The notes under the pieces were generated by a model, which saw only the letters and a list, made by a program, of their open reading frames with translations, did not search any database and was not told the DNA's origin. The translations under genes were made by a program, and so were the position numbers. From the NCBI RefSeq assembly GCF_900110275.1, contig NZ_FODC01000002.1, forward strand, positions 992,001 through 1,056,000: a DNA stretch of 64,000 bases. The letters run 5' to 3'. Origin of the DNA: Duganella sp. CF517 (GTDB lineage Bacteria > Pseudomonadota > Gammaproteobacteria > Burkholderiales > Burkholderiaceae_D). Positions 39,919 to 51,876 of the stretch are shown here, piece by piece. Position 1 is the first letter of the stretch, and each line of letters starts with the position of its first letter.

Positions 39919-42608
39919 CAGGTGCCCACCCGCAGCATCGGCGCCTTCAGCGCCTGGCTCAGCGTCTCGTAGCTCTCGGACAGGTGCGCCTTGACCTCGC
40001 GGCTCGCCGGCCGCGCCATCGCGCCGCGCAGATCGCGCTGCAGCGCCAGCGAATTCTCGCGTTGCAGGCTGCGCGCGTCGGCCGGCATCGACGGCGTGGC
40101 GCGCAGCAGCATGACCGCGACGCGCTTCAGATGCTCGCGCTGGAGATTGCGGCGCATGCCGGTGATGTCCTTGCCGGTCTTGAGTTCACTCCACACCGCG
40201 TCCTGCACGGTGGAGTACAACTCGTCGAGGCCCAGGCCCAGTCCGGGGTTGTCCAACTTCTCGCGCGAGTCGATCAGGCGCACGGCGACGGCGTCGGACA
40301 TCAACTGATCGAGCACGCCGGCCTGCAAGCCAAGCACCCTGCCGCCCACCGACACGTCGGCCTTGCCGCGCATGGCGAAGGTGTCGGCGCCCAGGCGGCT
40401 GATCATCGCCGGGGTGAAGGTGAAGCTGTCGGATTTGAACAGGCTATTGGTCAGCATTTTCAACGCCGCCCGCTGGCGCGGCAGCGGCACCGGGGTGAAG
40501 GTGGCGCGGCCGGTGCCGGCGTGGTCGCGCAGATAGGTCACGCCGCCCACGTACTTGACCACCACCGGCATGGTGCGCGCGAATTGCTGGAAGCCGTAGT
40601 CGAAACTGCGGCGCAGCGATTCGTAGCTCTCGCCCGGTTTGAGCGTGCGGTTTTGTATCCGGTCCCACAGCTCGCGCGAAATGGCCAGGCGGCGCTGGAA
40701 GTAGGCCAGCGGATCGCTGCCCAGATCGAACACATTCACGTCCGGATCGGAATTGAAACCGCCCGCATCCTGGTCGGTGCCGAAGGCAAGCAGCGGCTCG
40801 TTCGAGCGCGCCGCGATCCTCGCCAGCTCCTGCTTCTCCCGCGCCGGCTCGATCGGCTTGTACGCGTATTCGATCGCCCAGTAATCGTAAGGCCCCAGCG
40901 CGGACGCCACATACTCGCCCTGCCGCTCGCCCTTGAGCGCGAGGTTGAACGGCGTGTAATCCATCACCGAGCCGGTCATGCCGTGCTCCCTGGTGAACGC
41001 CGCATCCTGCAACTGCTTGATGGTGTAGATCGTCGACGAGCGGAAGTTGTGCCGCAATCCCAGCGTATGTCCCACCTCGTGCATGATCACCGAGCGCACG
41101 TACGCCTGCGCCACGGCGTCCGCCTGCGGGCTGCCCATTTCCAGCTCCCCGCGCGCCTCCAGCAAGCCCATGGCGAAGCCCATCTCGTCGCCGGATTGAA
41201 GCATGTAATCGCAGCGGTCTTCATGTGCCGCGTCGCCGTCATGGGGCGCGAAAGCTACCGTCCCGCCCATGCCATCCTCGCTCACCATGCGCCGCGCGGT
41301 GCGCGAAAAGCCGTCGGACATGCCGATGTCGGCATCGAGTATCTCGCCGGTGCGCGGATCGACCTGGCGCGGTCCGATGGCGAAACCGACGTCGCTGCCG
41401 ACAAACCAGCGCACCGACGCGTGGCGCGCGTCCATCGTATCGAAGCGGTCGGCGGCGGTCTGCTGCTTGACAACCACCGCGTCCTTGAAGCCGATCTTCT
41501 CGAACGCCGCGTTCCAGGCCAGTATGCCCTGGCGCACCGACTCGCGGTATTTGTCCGGGATGTTCGCGTCCATCCAGTAGACGATGGGCTGCTTCGGCTC
41601 CGACAATGCCTGCGCCGGGTCCTTCTTTTCCAGGCGCCAGCGCGACACCATGTGCACCGCCGTCGTCGGCGCCACGTCGTCCGAGAAGTCCTGGTTGGTG
41701 GTGACGAAATGACCGACCCGGTCATCCGCGCGGCGGCTCGCCATCGGCTCGGCCGGCAGCGGCATGAAGGTGTAATAGAAGCCAAGGAACATGCTGCGCG
41801 GGTCCGGCAACGTGGTGGGCGGACTGGCGATCGCCGCCGGCATGGCGGGCATGACCGGCGGCGGCGCCGGGATGCGCGCCACCGCGTAATGCGCGTTGAC
41901 CTGGAATCCCGTCATCGCCTCGTCGCTGCGCACCGATGTGAAGCTGCTGTTGCGCGCATCCATCGCGTACTGCAGGCGGAAGGCCGATTCCAGCCGGGTC
42001 GAAAAACCGGGAATGTCGCCGAACAGCAGGATGTTCGCGTCGATCAGCACCGACTGGTTCTTCGGATTGGGGCCGCTCGACACCGGCGCGATCGCCACCA
42101 GGCTGTCCGAGAAACCCTGCGCCACCACTTTCGCCTCGGGTGTGCCGCCAATGGCCTTGAACTGCGTGTTCTTGGCGATCATCTGCACCAGGTTGCCGAT
42201 GCGGTGGAACGTCACCACCCGGCTGAAGCCCATCTGGCTGCCGTAGACGCCGCGCTCACCGAGGCCGTTGGGCATGTTCACGGACATGAACAGCGGACGG
42301 TCGAACTGGTCGGGCCGCAGCTCGATCCAGACCTTTTCTTCTTTCTGATAGAGATTGAGGAAGCCCGGGTGCTGCCTGGCGCCGCGCACCAGCTCCGCGA
42401 AAGGCCGGGTGGCCGCGGGCGCCGCCACGGCCGGCGCCGGCGCGGCGGCCGGTTGCAGCGGCGTGGTGGCGACCACCGGCACCTCGGTCGACGGCGACGG
42501 CGCAGGTGGCGCCGGCGGCGCCGGCGGCGCAGGTTCCTGCGCGAACGCCAGCGCGTGCGCGCCCAATGACAGCAAAACGGCGACGCGCAGCGAATTCAAG
42601 GCAAACAT
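39918..42608 (-). CDS. Large secreted zinc metalloprotease (DUF5117/DUF4953 type)
   Basis: An 896-aa protein with a signal peptide (residues about 1-23, AHALAFA) followed by a Pro/Ala-rich linker to about 60. The catalytic site is HEVGHTLGLRHNF, an extended HExxHxxGxxH zinc motif, at about residue 513. The surrounding layout, including an early ERGVYGSQMGFSR and VRWFVGSDVGFAIGPRQVDPRTGEIL, fits the DUF5117/DUF4953 zinc-dependent metalloproteases, and the length fits too. It is probably periplasmic or secreted. A moderate promoter match (TTGCCG, 16 bases, TATCCC on the minus strand) lies in the 89-base spacer to hutI. Confidence 0.87.
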   Translation of the reverse strand: MFALNSLRVAVLLSLGAHALAFAQEPAPPAPPAPPAPSPSTEVPVVATTPLQPAAAPAPAVAAPAATRPFAELVRGARQHPGFLNLYQKEEKVWIELRPDQFDRPLFMSVNMPNGLGERGVYGSQMGFSRVVTFHRIGNLVQMIAKNTQFKAIGGTPEAKVVAQGFSDSLVAIAPVSSGPNPKNQSVLIDANILLFGDIPGFSTRLESAFRLQYAMDARNSSFTSVRSDEAMTGFQVNAHYAVARIPAPPPVMPAMPAAIASPPTTLPDPRSMFLGFYYTFMPLPAEPMASRRADDRVGHFVTTNQDFSDDVAPTTAVHMVSRWRLEKKDPAQALSEPKQPIVYWMDANIPDKYRESVRQGILAWNAAFEKIGFKDAVVVKQQTAADRFDTMDARHASVRWFVGSDVGFAIGPRQVDPRTGEILDADIGMSDGFSRTARRMVSEDGMGGTVAFAPHDGDAAHEDRCDYMLQSGDEMGFAMGLLEARGELEMGSPQADAVAQAYVRSVIMHEVGHTLGLRHNFRSSTIYTIKQLQDAAFTREHGMTGSVMDYTPFNLALKGERQGEYVASALGPYDYWAIEYAYKPIEPAREKQELARIAARSNEPLLAFGTDQDAGGFNSDPDVNVFDLGSDPLAYFQRRLAISRELWDRIQNRTLKPGESYESLRRSFDYGFQQFARTMPVVVKYVGGVTYLRDHAGTGRATFTPVPLPRQRAALKMLTNSLFKSDSFTFTPAMISRLGADTFAMRGKADVSVGGRVLGLQAGVLDQLMSDAVAVRLIDSREKLDNPGLGLGLDELYSTVQDAVWSELKTGKDITGMRRNLQREHLKRVAVMLLRATPSMPADARSLQRENSLALQRDLRGAMARPASREVKAHLSESYETLSQALKAPMLRVGT

Positions 42609-42697
42609 GGTGTCCTGTTACAGGTTGTGGGATCGGGATAATGTAACCGAAAGCCCCGGCAACGGAACGTTTTTTTGCAAACCCGCCCTGCGCACGC

Positions 42698-43927
42698 CTA
42701 GCCGTGTGGCGCACGCCATACGCCGGCGTTGACCACGCCCGCGCAGGGATTCATGCCGATGGCGTAGCACAGGTCGGCCGGCCGGGCGATGCGCCACAGC
42801 GCGAAGTCGGCCCGCTTGCCCACTTCCAGGGTGCCGATATCTCCCTGCCGGCCCAGCGCGCGCGCCGCGTGCGCGGTGCAGCCGGCCAGCGCCTCGAGTG
42901 GCGTCAATCGCCACAAGGTGCAGGCCATGTTCATCGCCAGCAGCAGGGATGTCATCGGCGAGGTGCCGGGATTGCAGTCGGTGGCGACGGCCATCGGCAC
43001 GCCGGCCGCGCGCAAGGCGGCCACCGGCGGCGGCGTGGTATCGCGCAGGAAGTAGTAGGCGCCCGGCAGCAGCACCGCCACCGTGCCGGCGGCCGCCATC
43101 GCGGCGACGCCGTCGCCGCTCAAATGTTCGAGGTGGTCGGCCGACAGGCCACCGTAGCGCGCCACCAGCTGCGCGCCGCGCTGGTCGGACAGCTGTTCGG
43201 CGTGCAGCTTGACCGGCAAGCCGTGCGCCTGCGCGGCCTGGAACACGCGATCGGTCTGCTCGTGCGAAAAGCCGATCCGTTCGCAGAAGGCGTCGACCGC
43301 GTCGACCAGGCCCTCTTGCGCCAGCGGCGCGATCATGGCGCAAACTTCGTCAATGTAGGCGTCGGCGCGGCCGGCGAACTCCGGCGGCAGCGCGTGCGCG
43401 CCGAGGAAGGTGGTGGCGACAGCGACCGGGAATTTGCCCGACTCGTCGCGGCCGATACGGCGCGCCACGCGCAGCATCTTCGCTTCCGATTCCAGGGTCA
43501 ACCCATAGCCGGATTTGATTTCTATCGTCGTCACGCCTTCGGCCAGCAGGCTGCGCACGCGCGGCAGGCTTTGCGCCAGCAATTCGTCCTCGGACGCGGC
43601 GCGGGTGGCGCGCACGGTGGACATGATGCCGCCGCCGGCGCGGGAGATATCCTCGTAGGTGGCGCCGTTCAGGCGCGCCTCGAATTCATCGCTGCGGTTG
43701 CCCGCGTGGACGATATGGGTATGGCAGTCGATCAGGCCGGGCGTCAGCCAGCAGCCCTCGCCGTCATGCGTGGCGGCGGCGCGCGCGTCGGACGGCAGCG
43801 CCGCCACAGGTCCCAGCCACGTGATGCGGCCATCCTTGACGGCGATGGCGGCATCGCGGATTTCGCCGTAGCCGCGGTCCATGGTGGCCAGGTGCACATT
43901 GGTAAACAACACATCCCACGCGGTCAT
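42698..43927 (-). CDS. hutI: Imidazolonepropionase
   Basis: A 409-aa metal-dependent amidohydrolase. It has the metal-binding [19 protein letters not shown] at about residue 72, [21 protein letters not shown], the later [29 protein letters not shown], and the catalytic Asp motif [10 protein letters not shown]. HutI hydrolyses 4-imidazolone-5-propanoate to N-formiminoglutamate, the third step of histidine breakdown. It is the last gene of the hut operon, 25 bases after hutD. Confidence 0.96.
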   Translation of the reverse strand: MTAWDVLFTNVHLATMDRGYGEIRDAAIAVKDGRITWLGPVAALPSDARAAATHDGEGCWLTPGLIDCHTHIVHAGNRSDEFEARLNGATYEDISRAGGGIMSTVRATRAASEDELLAQSLPRVRSLLAEGVTTIEIKSGYGLTLESEAKMLRVARRIGRDESGKFPVAVATTFLGAHALPPEFAGRADAYIDEVCAMIAPLAQEGLVDAVDAFCERIGFSHEQTDRVFQAAQAHGLPVKLHAEQLSDQRGAQLVARYGGLSADHLEHLSGDGVAAMAAAGTVAVLLPGAYYFLRDTTPPPVAALRAAGVPMAVATDCNPGTSPMTSLLLAMNMACTLWRLTPLEALAGCTAHAARALGRQGDIGTLEVGKRADFALWRIARPADLCYAIGMNPCAGVVNAGVWRAPHG

Positions 43928-43952
43928 GCCATGCCTTCGAATTATTCTGGTT

Positions 43953-44528
43953 CTAGTTGTTGACGATATCGACCACGAACACGGTCGCCTGCGCCGCCTC
44001 CAGGCTCCACACCTGTTCGGATTCGATCACCAGCATGTCGTAGCGCACCATGGCGATGCGTTCGCGCGCGCTGCTGACGGACAGGCTTTCGCCGTCGGCC
44101 AGGAACACCAGCGTGGTGCTGGCGCGCCGGTTCAGCTCCAGGGTGCCGCGCACGACGCACGCCTCGAGCCGGTGGCGGCAGCGGCCGCGCCGCGTCATCA
44201 CATTGAAATCGGTGGTGTTGGCGCCGGTGACGGTGGCGTGTACCGCGTCCTCCCCGGCGAATTCGATCAGCGGTTCGCTGGGACTGAGCACCACGCGCTC
44301 GTCGCCGAAATCGAGCAGCACGCCGTCGCCGTCGACCAGCGCCAGGGTGCGGTCGATGCCGGGGAAAATAGAAAACGGCCCGTCCTGGCTGATGGTCGCC
44401 AGGCTGGCGCGCCAGTCGAAATCGTCGAAACCGGCGCCGGCAGGAGAGACCGCGATTTCGGTGGTGCTGCCGCCGCCGTTCTTCCACGGCGCGGGCATCA
44501 GGCTTGCATACTGGATCAGCTGGGTCAT
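43953..44528 (-). CDS. hutD: HutD-family protein
   Basis: A 191-aa cupin-like HutD protein. The signature N-terminus is intact: [22 protein letters not shown], followed by [30 protein letters not shown]. HutD is widespread in hut operons; in Pseudomonas it is proposed to limit urocanate-driven induction, with no catalytic function proven. The ATG overlaps the hutF stop (ATGA). The protein lies between hutF and hutI, as in several other betaproteobacteria. Confidence 0.94.
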   Translation of the reverse strand: MTQLIQYASLMPAPWKNGGGSTTEIAVSPAGAGFDDFDWRASLATISQDGPFSIFPGIDRTLALVDGDGVLLDFGDERVVLSPSEPLIEFAGEDAVHATVTGANTTDFNVMTRRGRCRHRLEACVVRGTLELNRRASTTLVFLADGESLSVSSARERIAMVRYDMLVIESEQVWSLEAAQATVFVVDIVNN

Positions 44529-45901
44529 CGGAACTCCCTCAGTTCGGCCATCGTCTGCTTGAAGCGCGCAGCGATCGCCTGCTGCGCCACGTGCTGCTGG
44601 TTGCGTACTACCCACTGGCCGCCGACCATGACGTCCTTGACCAGATTGTCGTTGCCGCTGAAGACAAAACTGCCGAGCACCTCGTCCAGCGCCAAGCCAT
44701 ACAGATTCGGGTGATCGCCGTCGAGCACGATCACATCGGCGCGGCGACCCGGCGCCAAGGCGCCGACCGGCCGTCCCGCCGCCTGCGCGCCGCCGCGCAA
44801 GGCGCCCTGCCACAAAAAGTCGCCGACATTGCGCTGCGCGGCCGACACCGCGATATTGCGGCGCTGGTGCTGCAGGCGCTGGCCGTATTCCAGCCAGCGC
44901 AATTCCTCCACCGGGCTTTGCGAGATATGGCTGTCGCTGCCGATGCCGAAGCGCCCGCCCGCCGCCAGGAAATGCTCCAGCGGAAACAGGCCGTCGCCCA
45001 GGTTGGCCTCGGTGGTCGGGCACAGGCCGGCCACCGCGCCGCTATCGGCCATGCGGTCGACTTCGGCGCGCGTCAGGTGGGTGGCGTGCACCAGGCACCA
45101 GCGCTGGTCGACATCGACATGGTCGAGCAGCCATTCGACCGGACGCCGCCCGCTCCAGTCCAGCGACTGCCGCACCTCCGGCTGCTGCTCGGCGATGTGG
45201 ATGTGCACCGGACGGTCCGGCGGCAAGGCCGCCAGCACGGCGTTGATCTGCCCCACCGACGCCGCGCGCAGCGAATGCGGCGCCACGCCGACCTCGGTTT
45301 GCGCGTCGCGCAACGGCTCCAGCGCCTCGATCACGCGCAGCACATCGGCGACGTCGGTCTTGAAACGCTGCTGTTCCGGTTTCAGCGCGCTTTCGCCAAA
45401 ACCGGAATAACTATACAACACCGGCAGCACCGTCACGCCGATTCCGGCCAACCGTGCGGCGGCTATCACGCGCTCGGCCGTCTCGGCTGGGCGCGGGTAC
45501 ATGGCGCCGTCCGGCGCCCGTTGCACATAGTGGAATTCGCACAGCGAGGTGTAGCCGTGGCGCAGGCATTCGGAGAACAGCTGGGCCGCGATGGCCTCGA
45601 TGTGCGCCGGCGTGATATTGCGGGCGAAGCGGTACATCAGGTCGCGCCAGGTCCAGAAACTGTCGTGCACACCGCCGGCCTTGTGCGGTCCGGCCTTTTC
45701 GGTGCGCCCGCCCAGCGCCCGCTGGAAGCTGTGCGAATGCAGGTTGATCATGCCCGGCAGCGCATACTCGACGGTTTCCGCGCCCTCCCCCGCGCCGCCT
45801 TCCCGCACCGTCGTGATGGCGCCCGCCGCATCCCACTCGATCAGCACGTCGGTGCGCCAGCCGTCGGGCAGCAGCGCGTTCCGGGCCAAGAGCCTGTTCA
45901 T
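44525..45901 (-). CDS. hutF: Formimidoylglutamate deiminase
   Basis: A 458-aa amidohydrolase. Metal ligands are in LPGMINLHSHSFQRALGGRTE near residue 55, and later HIHIAEQQPEVRQSLDWSG, LVHATHLTRAEVD and GSDSHISQSP. HutF removes ammonia from N-formimino-glutamate to give N-formyl-glutamate, so this organism uses the five-step pathway with HutG rather than HutG-type formiminoglutamase. The start gives MNRLLARNALLPDGW and overlaps the hutG stop by 4 bases. Confidence 0.95.
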   Translation of the reverse strand: MNRLLARNALLPDGWRTDVLIEWDAAGAITTVREGGAGEGAETVEYALPGMINLHSHSFQRALGGRTEKAGPHKAGGVHDSFWTWRDLMYRFARNITPAHIEAIAAQLFSECLRHGYTSLCEFHYVQRAPDGAMYPRPAETAERVIAAARLAGIGVTVLPVLYSYSGFGESALKPEQQRFKTDVADVLRVIEALEPLRDAQTEVGVAPHSLRAASVGQINAVLAALPPDRPVHIHIAEQQPEVRQSLDWSGRRPVEWLLDHVDVDQRWCLVHATHLTRAEVDRMADSGAVAGLCPTTEANLGDGLFPLEHFLAAGGRFGIGSDSHISQSPVEELRWLEYGQRLQHQRRNIAVSAAQRNVGDFLWQGALRGGAQAAGRPVGALAPGRRADVIVLDGDHPNLYGLALDEVLGSFVFSGNDNLVKDVMVGGQWVVRNQQHVAQQAIAARFKQTMAELREFR

Positions 45902-46686
45902 CGGCGCACCCAGTCGGCGGCGGCCCGCGTCATCTCGCGCAGCAGCCCCCTCACCTGGTCGGCGCGGTCGGCGCGGTAGCCGTACGGCGCTTCCTCGTCC
46001 ATATAGGTGGATTGGCACATCTCCAGCTGGATCGCGTGCACGTTCGCCTCCGGCTTGCCGTAGAAGCGCGTGATATGCCCGCCCTTGAAGCGGCCGTTGA
46101 CGGCCACGCTGTAGCGCCGCTGCGCCAGCGCGCGCGACACCACCGCCTCGCCCAGCCCCGGCGCGCAGCTGACGCCGTCGGCGGTGCCGAAGTTCAGGTC
46201 GGGCAGCTTGCCCTCGAAGAAGCGCGGCACGTGGGAGGCGATCGAATGGGCGTCCCACAGCGCCACCGCGCCGTGCAGCGCCAGCAAGCGGTCCAGCTCC
46301 GCGCGCAGGCGCTCGTGGTACGGCTTCCAGTATAGGCCCAGGCGGCGCTCGACCTCGGCCTGGTCCGGCACGCGGCCCTCCAGATACAGCGGCTCGCGGT
46401 GGAAGGTGTCGACCGGGCACAAACCGGTCGTGTCCTGCCCCGGATACAGGTTGGTGTTCTCCGGCGGCCGGTTCAAATCGATCACGTAGCGCGACCAGCG
46501 CGCCGACAAGGTCGACGCCCCCATCTCGCCGAGGAAGTCGTACAGGCGCGCCAGGTGCCAGTCGGTGTCCTGCTTGTCGACGGCGGCCGGCGTCATCGCC
46601 GCCGCCACGTCGTCGGGAATATCCGTGCCCACGTGCGGCATGGACACCAGCAAGGGAATGCTGCCTGCTTTGAACTGATAATCCAT
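45898..46686 (-). CDS. hutG: N-formylglutamate deformylase
   Basis: A 262-aa N-formylglutamate amidohydrolase. Typical segments are IPLLVSMPHVGTDIPDDVAAAM at the N-terminus, QDTDWHLARLYDF, RYVIDLNRPPENTNLYPGQDTTGLCP and LWDAHSIASHVPRFFEGKLPDLNFGT. It releases formate and glutamate, finishing the pathway. The start MDYQFKAG is preferred; the longer frame adds 15 residues of no similarity. It stands 11 bases after hutH and overlaps hutF. Confidence 0.95.
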   Translation of the reverse strand: MDYQFKAGSIPLLVSMPHVGTDIPDDVAAAMTPAAVDKQDTDWHLARLYDFLGEMGASTLSARWSRYVIDLNRPPENTNLYPGQDTTGLCPVDTFHREPLYLEGRVPDQAEVERRLGLYWKPYHERLRAELDRLLALHGAVALWDAHSIASHVPRFFEGKLPDLNFGTADGVSCAPGLGEAVVSRALAQRRYSVAVNGRFKGGHITRFYGKPEANVHAIQLEMCQSTYMDEEAPYGYRADRADQVRGLLREMTRAAADWVRR

Positions 46687-46697
46687 GGCGCCCCCGG

Positions 46698-48245
46698 TTA
46701 TGGATGCAGCGATGCGAACAACTCCTTGCACGACGCGCTCAACTCGCCGCGCATGACCATGCCCTTGGCCGCTTCGATATCCGGCGCGAAGAAGCGGTCC
46801 TGTTCATAGACGGCCACCTTTTGGCGCAGCTGGGCGTGCACGTGCTCCAGATGCGGGGAAGTCGTCAGCGGACGATGGAAATCGATCCCCTGCGCCGCCG
46901 CCAGCAGCTCGATACCGATGATCACCGCCGTATTCTGCGCCATGTCGTCCAGACGGCGCGCCGCGTACGTCGCCATGCTGACGTGGTCCTCCTGGTTGGC
47001 CGAGGTCGGGATGGTGTCGACGCTGCCCGGATGGGCCAGCGACTTGTTTTCCGACGCCAGCGCGGCGGCGGTCACATGGGCGATCATGAAACCGGAATTC
47101 AAGCCCGGCTCGCGCACCAGGAACGGCGGCAGGCCGGACAACGTCGCGTCGATCAGCAGCGCGATGCGGCGCTCCGAGATGCTGCCGATTTCGGCGATGG
47201 CCAGCGCCAGCGTGTCGGCGGCGAAGGCCACCGGCTCGGCGTGGAAGTTACCGCCCGAGACCACCACCGACAGCTCGCCATCCTTGAACAGCAGCGGATT
47301 GTCGGTCACGGCGTTGGCCTCGATCAGCAAGGTGCGGGCGGCGTTGCCGATGATGTCCCAGCAGGCGCCCATGACTTGCGGCTGGCAGCGCAGGCAATAC
47401 GGATCCTGCACGCGCTCGTCGCCGACCAGGTGCGAGGCGCGGATCGCGCTGTCGCTCACCAGTTGGCGGTAGATCGACGCGGCGGCGATCTGGCCGGGCT
47501 GGCCGCGCACCTCGTGCACGCGGGCGTCGAACGGCGAATCGCTGCCCTTGGCGGCGTCCAGCGACAAGGCGCCGGACACCATGCCCGCCTCCAGCAGGCG
47601 CTCGGCCATGAACAGGCCATGCAACGCCAGCGCGGCCGACACCTGGGTGCCGTTGATCAGCGCCAGGCCTTCTTTCGCGGCCAGCACCACCGGCGCGATG
47701 CCGGCGGCCTTGAGGGCGTCGGCGGCGGGCGTGATCTCGCCATTGAAGCGCACGTCGCCCACGCCCAGCATGGCCAAGGTCATGTGCGACAGAGGCGCCA
47801 GGTCGCCCGAGGCGCCGACCGAGCCCTTGGCCGGAATGGCGGGCATGATGCCGGCGTTGTACAGCGCGATCAGCGTCTCGACGATCAGCGGGCGCACGCC
47901 GGAGTAGCCGCGCGCCAGGCTGCCGATCTTCATCAGCATGATCAGGCGGCAGACGGCGTTCGGCAGCAGCTCGCCGGTGCCGACCGAATGCGACAGGATC
48001 AGGTTGCGCTGCAGTTGTTCCAGCTTGTCGTCCGGGATGCGGGTCTTGGCCAGCAGGCCGAACCCGGTGTTGATGCCATAGGCGGCGTCGCCCTTGGCGA
48101 CGATGGCGCGCACGGCGGCGGCCGAGGCCTCGATCACCGGCCAGGCTTCGGCGGCCAGGGAGAGCGGAGCGGCGCTCGTCCATACGGCGCGCAATTCGGC
48201 CAGCGTCATCGCGCCGGGCTTCAAGGTCAATGCATTGGTGGTCAT
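46698..48245 (-). CDS. hutH: Histidine ammonia-lyase
   Basis: A 515-aa ammonia-lyase. The Ala-Ser-Gly triad that cyclises to the MIO prosthetic group is in [15 protein letters not shown] at about residue 144. Also visible are [15 protein letters not shown], the [20 protein letters not shown] segment and the C-terminal [19 protein letters not shown]. It deaminates histidine to urocanate, the first step. It follows hutU by 13 bases. Confidence 0.97.
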   Translation of the reverse strand: MTTNALTLKPGAMTLAELRAVWTSAAPLSLAAEAWPVIEASAAAVRAIVAKGDAAYGINTGFGLLAKTRIPDDKLEQLQRNLILSHSVGTGELLPNAVCRLIMLMKIGSLARGYSGVRPLIVETLIALYNAGIMPAIPAKGSVGASGDLAPLSHMTLAMLGVGDVRFNGEITPAADALKAAGIAPVVLAAKEGLALINGTQVSAALALHGLFMAERLLEAGMVSGALSLDAAKGSDSPFDARVHEVRGQPGQIAAASIYRQLVSDSAIRASHLVGDERVQDPYCLRCQPQVMGACWDIIGNAARTLLIEANAVTDNPLLFKDGELSVVVSGGNFHAEPVAFAADTLALAIAEIGSISERRIALLIDATLSGLPPFLVREPGLNSGFMIAHVTAAALASENKSLAHPGSVDTIPTSANQEDHVSMATYAARRLDDMAQNTAVIIGIELLAAAQGIDFHRPLTTSPHLEHVHAQLRQKVAVYEQDRFFAPDIEAAKGMVMRGELSASCKELFASLHP

Positions 48246-48258
48246 GTAGGTTCTCTAA

Positions 48259-49968
<1,710 letters not shown>

Positions 49969-49997
49969 GGGGCCTCCTCCTGTGGATGATAGCCACA

Positions 49998-50026
49998 AGG
50001 ATAAGTTGTATAGACAACCAAGTCAA
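49998..50026 (-). promoter_or_regulatory. hut operon promoter with HutC-like operator in the spacer
   Basis: On the minus strand TTGACT (-35, 50021-50026) and TATCCT (-10, 49998-50003) are exactly 17 bases apart, 29 bases upstream of the hutU start. The near-palindrome GTTGTATAGACAAC at 50005-50018 fills the spacer and resembles the TTGTAT...ACAA half-sites known for HutC. Repressor binding there would block RNA polymerase directly, with release by urocanate. Confidence 0.75.
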
Positions 50027-50049
50027 GCCACTATTTCCGCGCCTGACCG

Positions 50050-51729
50050 TTACCTTTTGTACACGCGCTTACCGCCCATCCAGGTCTGCAGCACCACCGT
50101 CTTGCCGATCTGCTCGGGCGCGACCTTGAAGATATCGCGGTCGACCAGGATGAAATCGGCCCACTTGCCCGGCTCCAGCGAGCCGATGACGTTCTCCTGG
50201 CTGGCCGCGTAGGCCGCGTCCAGCGTGAAGCAGCGGAACGCCTCGGTCATCGTCATCGCCTGGTTCTTGTACCAGCCGCCGGCCGGCACGCCGGCGTTGT
50301 TCTGGCGCGTGACGGCGGCGTGCAAGCCCTCGAACGGGTTGGGCGACTCCACCGGGAAGTCCGATCCGCAGGCGATCCGCGAACCCTGGTCCAAAAAGGT
50401 GCGCCAGGCGTAGGCGCCCTTGATGCGCTCCGGGCCGACGCGGTGCTCGGCCATGTTCTGGTCCGACGTCGCGTGCGTCGGCTGCATCGACGGGATGATG
50501 CCCAGCGCCTTGAAGCGCGGGATGTCTTCCGGCGCCACCACCTGCGCGTGCTCGATCCGGTGGCGCAGCTGCACGTTCTTATATTGGGGGATCAGCTGCG
50601 CGTAGGCGTCGAGGATCTGGCGGTTGCCGGCGTCGCCGATGGCGTGGATATTGACCTGGTAGCCGGCCTTCATCGCCTTGTTCATCTTGACCAGCATCTC
50701 GGCGTTCGGGTAGAACAGCAAGCCCTTGGTCGACGGCATGTCGCTGTAGGGCGAGAGCAACGCCGCGCCACGGCTGCCCAGCGCGCCGTCCGAATACAGC
50801 TTGACCGCCGCCAGCGCGTAGACGTCGTTGGCGTAGGATTTGAGCGGCCCTTCCCTGGCCAGCTCGTCGAAGTCGCCGGCGGTGTCGCCGATCATCGCAT
50901 ACACCCGCGTGGTCAGCTTGCCGTGGTCGGCGTAGTCGCGGTACAGATCGTCCTGCGCCACCTTGATGCCGGCGTCGTGCACGCTGGTCAGGCCCACCTT
51001 GGCCAGCGCCGCCAGCGCGTTGTCGAGCGTGCCGCGCGCCTGCGCGGGCGTCGGCAGCGGCACCACCTTGTTGACCAGCTCCATGGCGCTGTCGACCAGC
51101 ACCCCGGTCGGCTTGCCTGTGGCGTCGCGCTCGATCTTGCCGCCGGCCGGATCGGGCGTATCCTTGCCGATGCCGGCCATTTCCAGCGCCTTGGTGTTGA
51201 CCCAGCTGGCGTGGGCGTCGACCCGGTGCAGCAGCACGGGCCGGTCGTTGACCACGGCGTCGAGTTCGGCGGCGGTCGGGAAGCGGCCCAGCTTCCACAC
51301 TTCCTGGTTCCAGCCGTAGCCGACGATCCAGGCGTTCTTCGGATGGGTCCGGCTAAATTCGGCCACCGCGCGCACCGCGCCGCCCAGGCTGGTCGCGCCG
51401 AACAGGTCGACGCCGGAGGCGATCTCGCCCAGCTCGAACACGTGGCCGTGGGCGTCGATCAGCCCCGGCAGCAGGGTCTTGCCCTGGGCGTCGATGTGCT
51501 GCGCGTCCGGCAGCCTGGCCGCCGTGTCCTTTTCACTGCCCACCGCGATCACCCGTCCCAGATCGTCGAACCCCAGCGACGTGAAGCGCTGCAAGGCGCC
51601 CGCCGCCGTCAGCGTGTAGCCGTTGGCGTGGTCGATGATGGTGTCGGCGTGGGCCGGCGCCAGGAAGGTGGACAGGGCAAAAGCCATTGCCGCTGCCAGC
51701 GGGGAAGGTTGCAAAGGGGCGGTGCGCAT
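50050..51729 (-). CDS. Secreted amidohydrolase, YtcJ type
   Basis: A 559-aa metal-dependent amidohydrolase of the YtcJ-like group. A signal peptide is present (MRTAPLQPSPLAAAMAFALSTFLAPAHA), so it is exported. Metal-binding motifs are LLPGLIDAHGHVFELG, a carbamate-region LYSDGALGSRGAAL, NIHAIGDAGNR, RIEHAQVV and ACGSDFPVESPNP. The C-terminal end returns to the beta-sandwich (GKWADFILVDRDIF). The substrate is unknown. Despite the position it is not part of the hut operon, because the hut promoter lies between the two genes. Confidence 0.85.
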   Translation of the reverse strand: MRTAPLQPSPLAAAMAFALSTFLAPAHADTIIDHANGYTLTAAGALQRFTSLGFDDLGRVIAVGSEKDTAARLPDAQHIDAQGKTLLPGLIDAHGHVFELGEIASGVDLFGATSLGGAVRAVAEFSRTHPKNAWIVGYGWNQEVWKLGRFPTAAELDAVVNDRPVLLHRVDAHASWVNTKALEMAGIGKDTPDPAGGKIERDATGKPTGVLVDSAMELVNKVVPLPTPAQARGTLDNALAALAKVGLTSVHDAGIKVAQDDLYRDYADHGKLTTRVYAMIGDTAGDFDELAREGPLKSYANDVYALAAVKLYSDGALGSRGAALLSPYSDMPSTKGLLFYPNAEMLVKMNKAMKAGYQVNIHAIGDAGNRQILDAYAQLIPQYKNVQLRHRIEHAQVVAPEDIPRFKALGIIPSMQPTHATSDQNMAEHRVGPERIKGAYAWRTFLDQGSRIACGSDFPVESPNPFEGLHAAVTRQNNAGVPAGGWYKNQAMTMTEAFRCFTLDAAYAASQENVIGSLEPGKWADFILVDRDIFKVAPEQIGKTVVLQTWMGGKRVYKR

Positions 51730-51876
51730 CAAATCTCTCCATTCGGAAGCAAGATCAGAGTGTAACCAAGTTTGCGCCCGGGTCAACCGAACTCGCCACG
51801 GGTGTCGGGGTTTTACACGCTGGCGCCCGGGCCGGAGGGGTACAATGGCGGATTCGCCGCTCTCAGAACGCCACAC

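Noticed and set aside
39984..42569. An 861-codon plus-strand frame opposite the metalloprotease
   Set aside because: It is the antisense shadow of a real gene with an intact HExxH site; its composition is Arg/His-rich and it ends in simple Arg runs.
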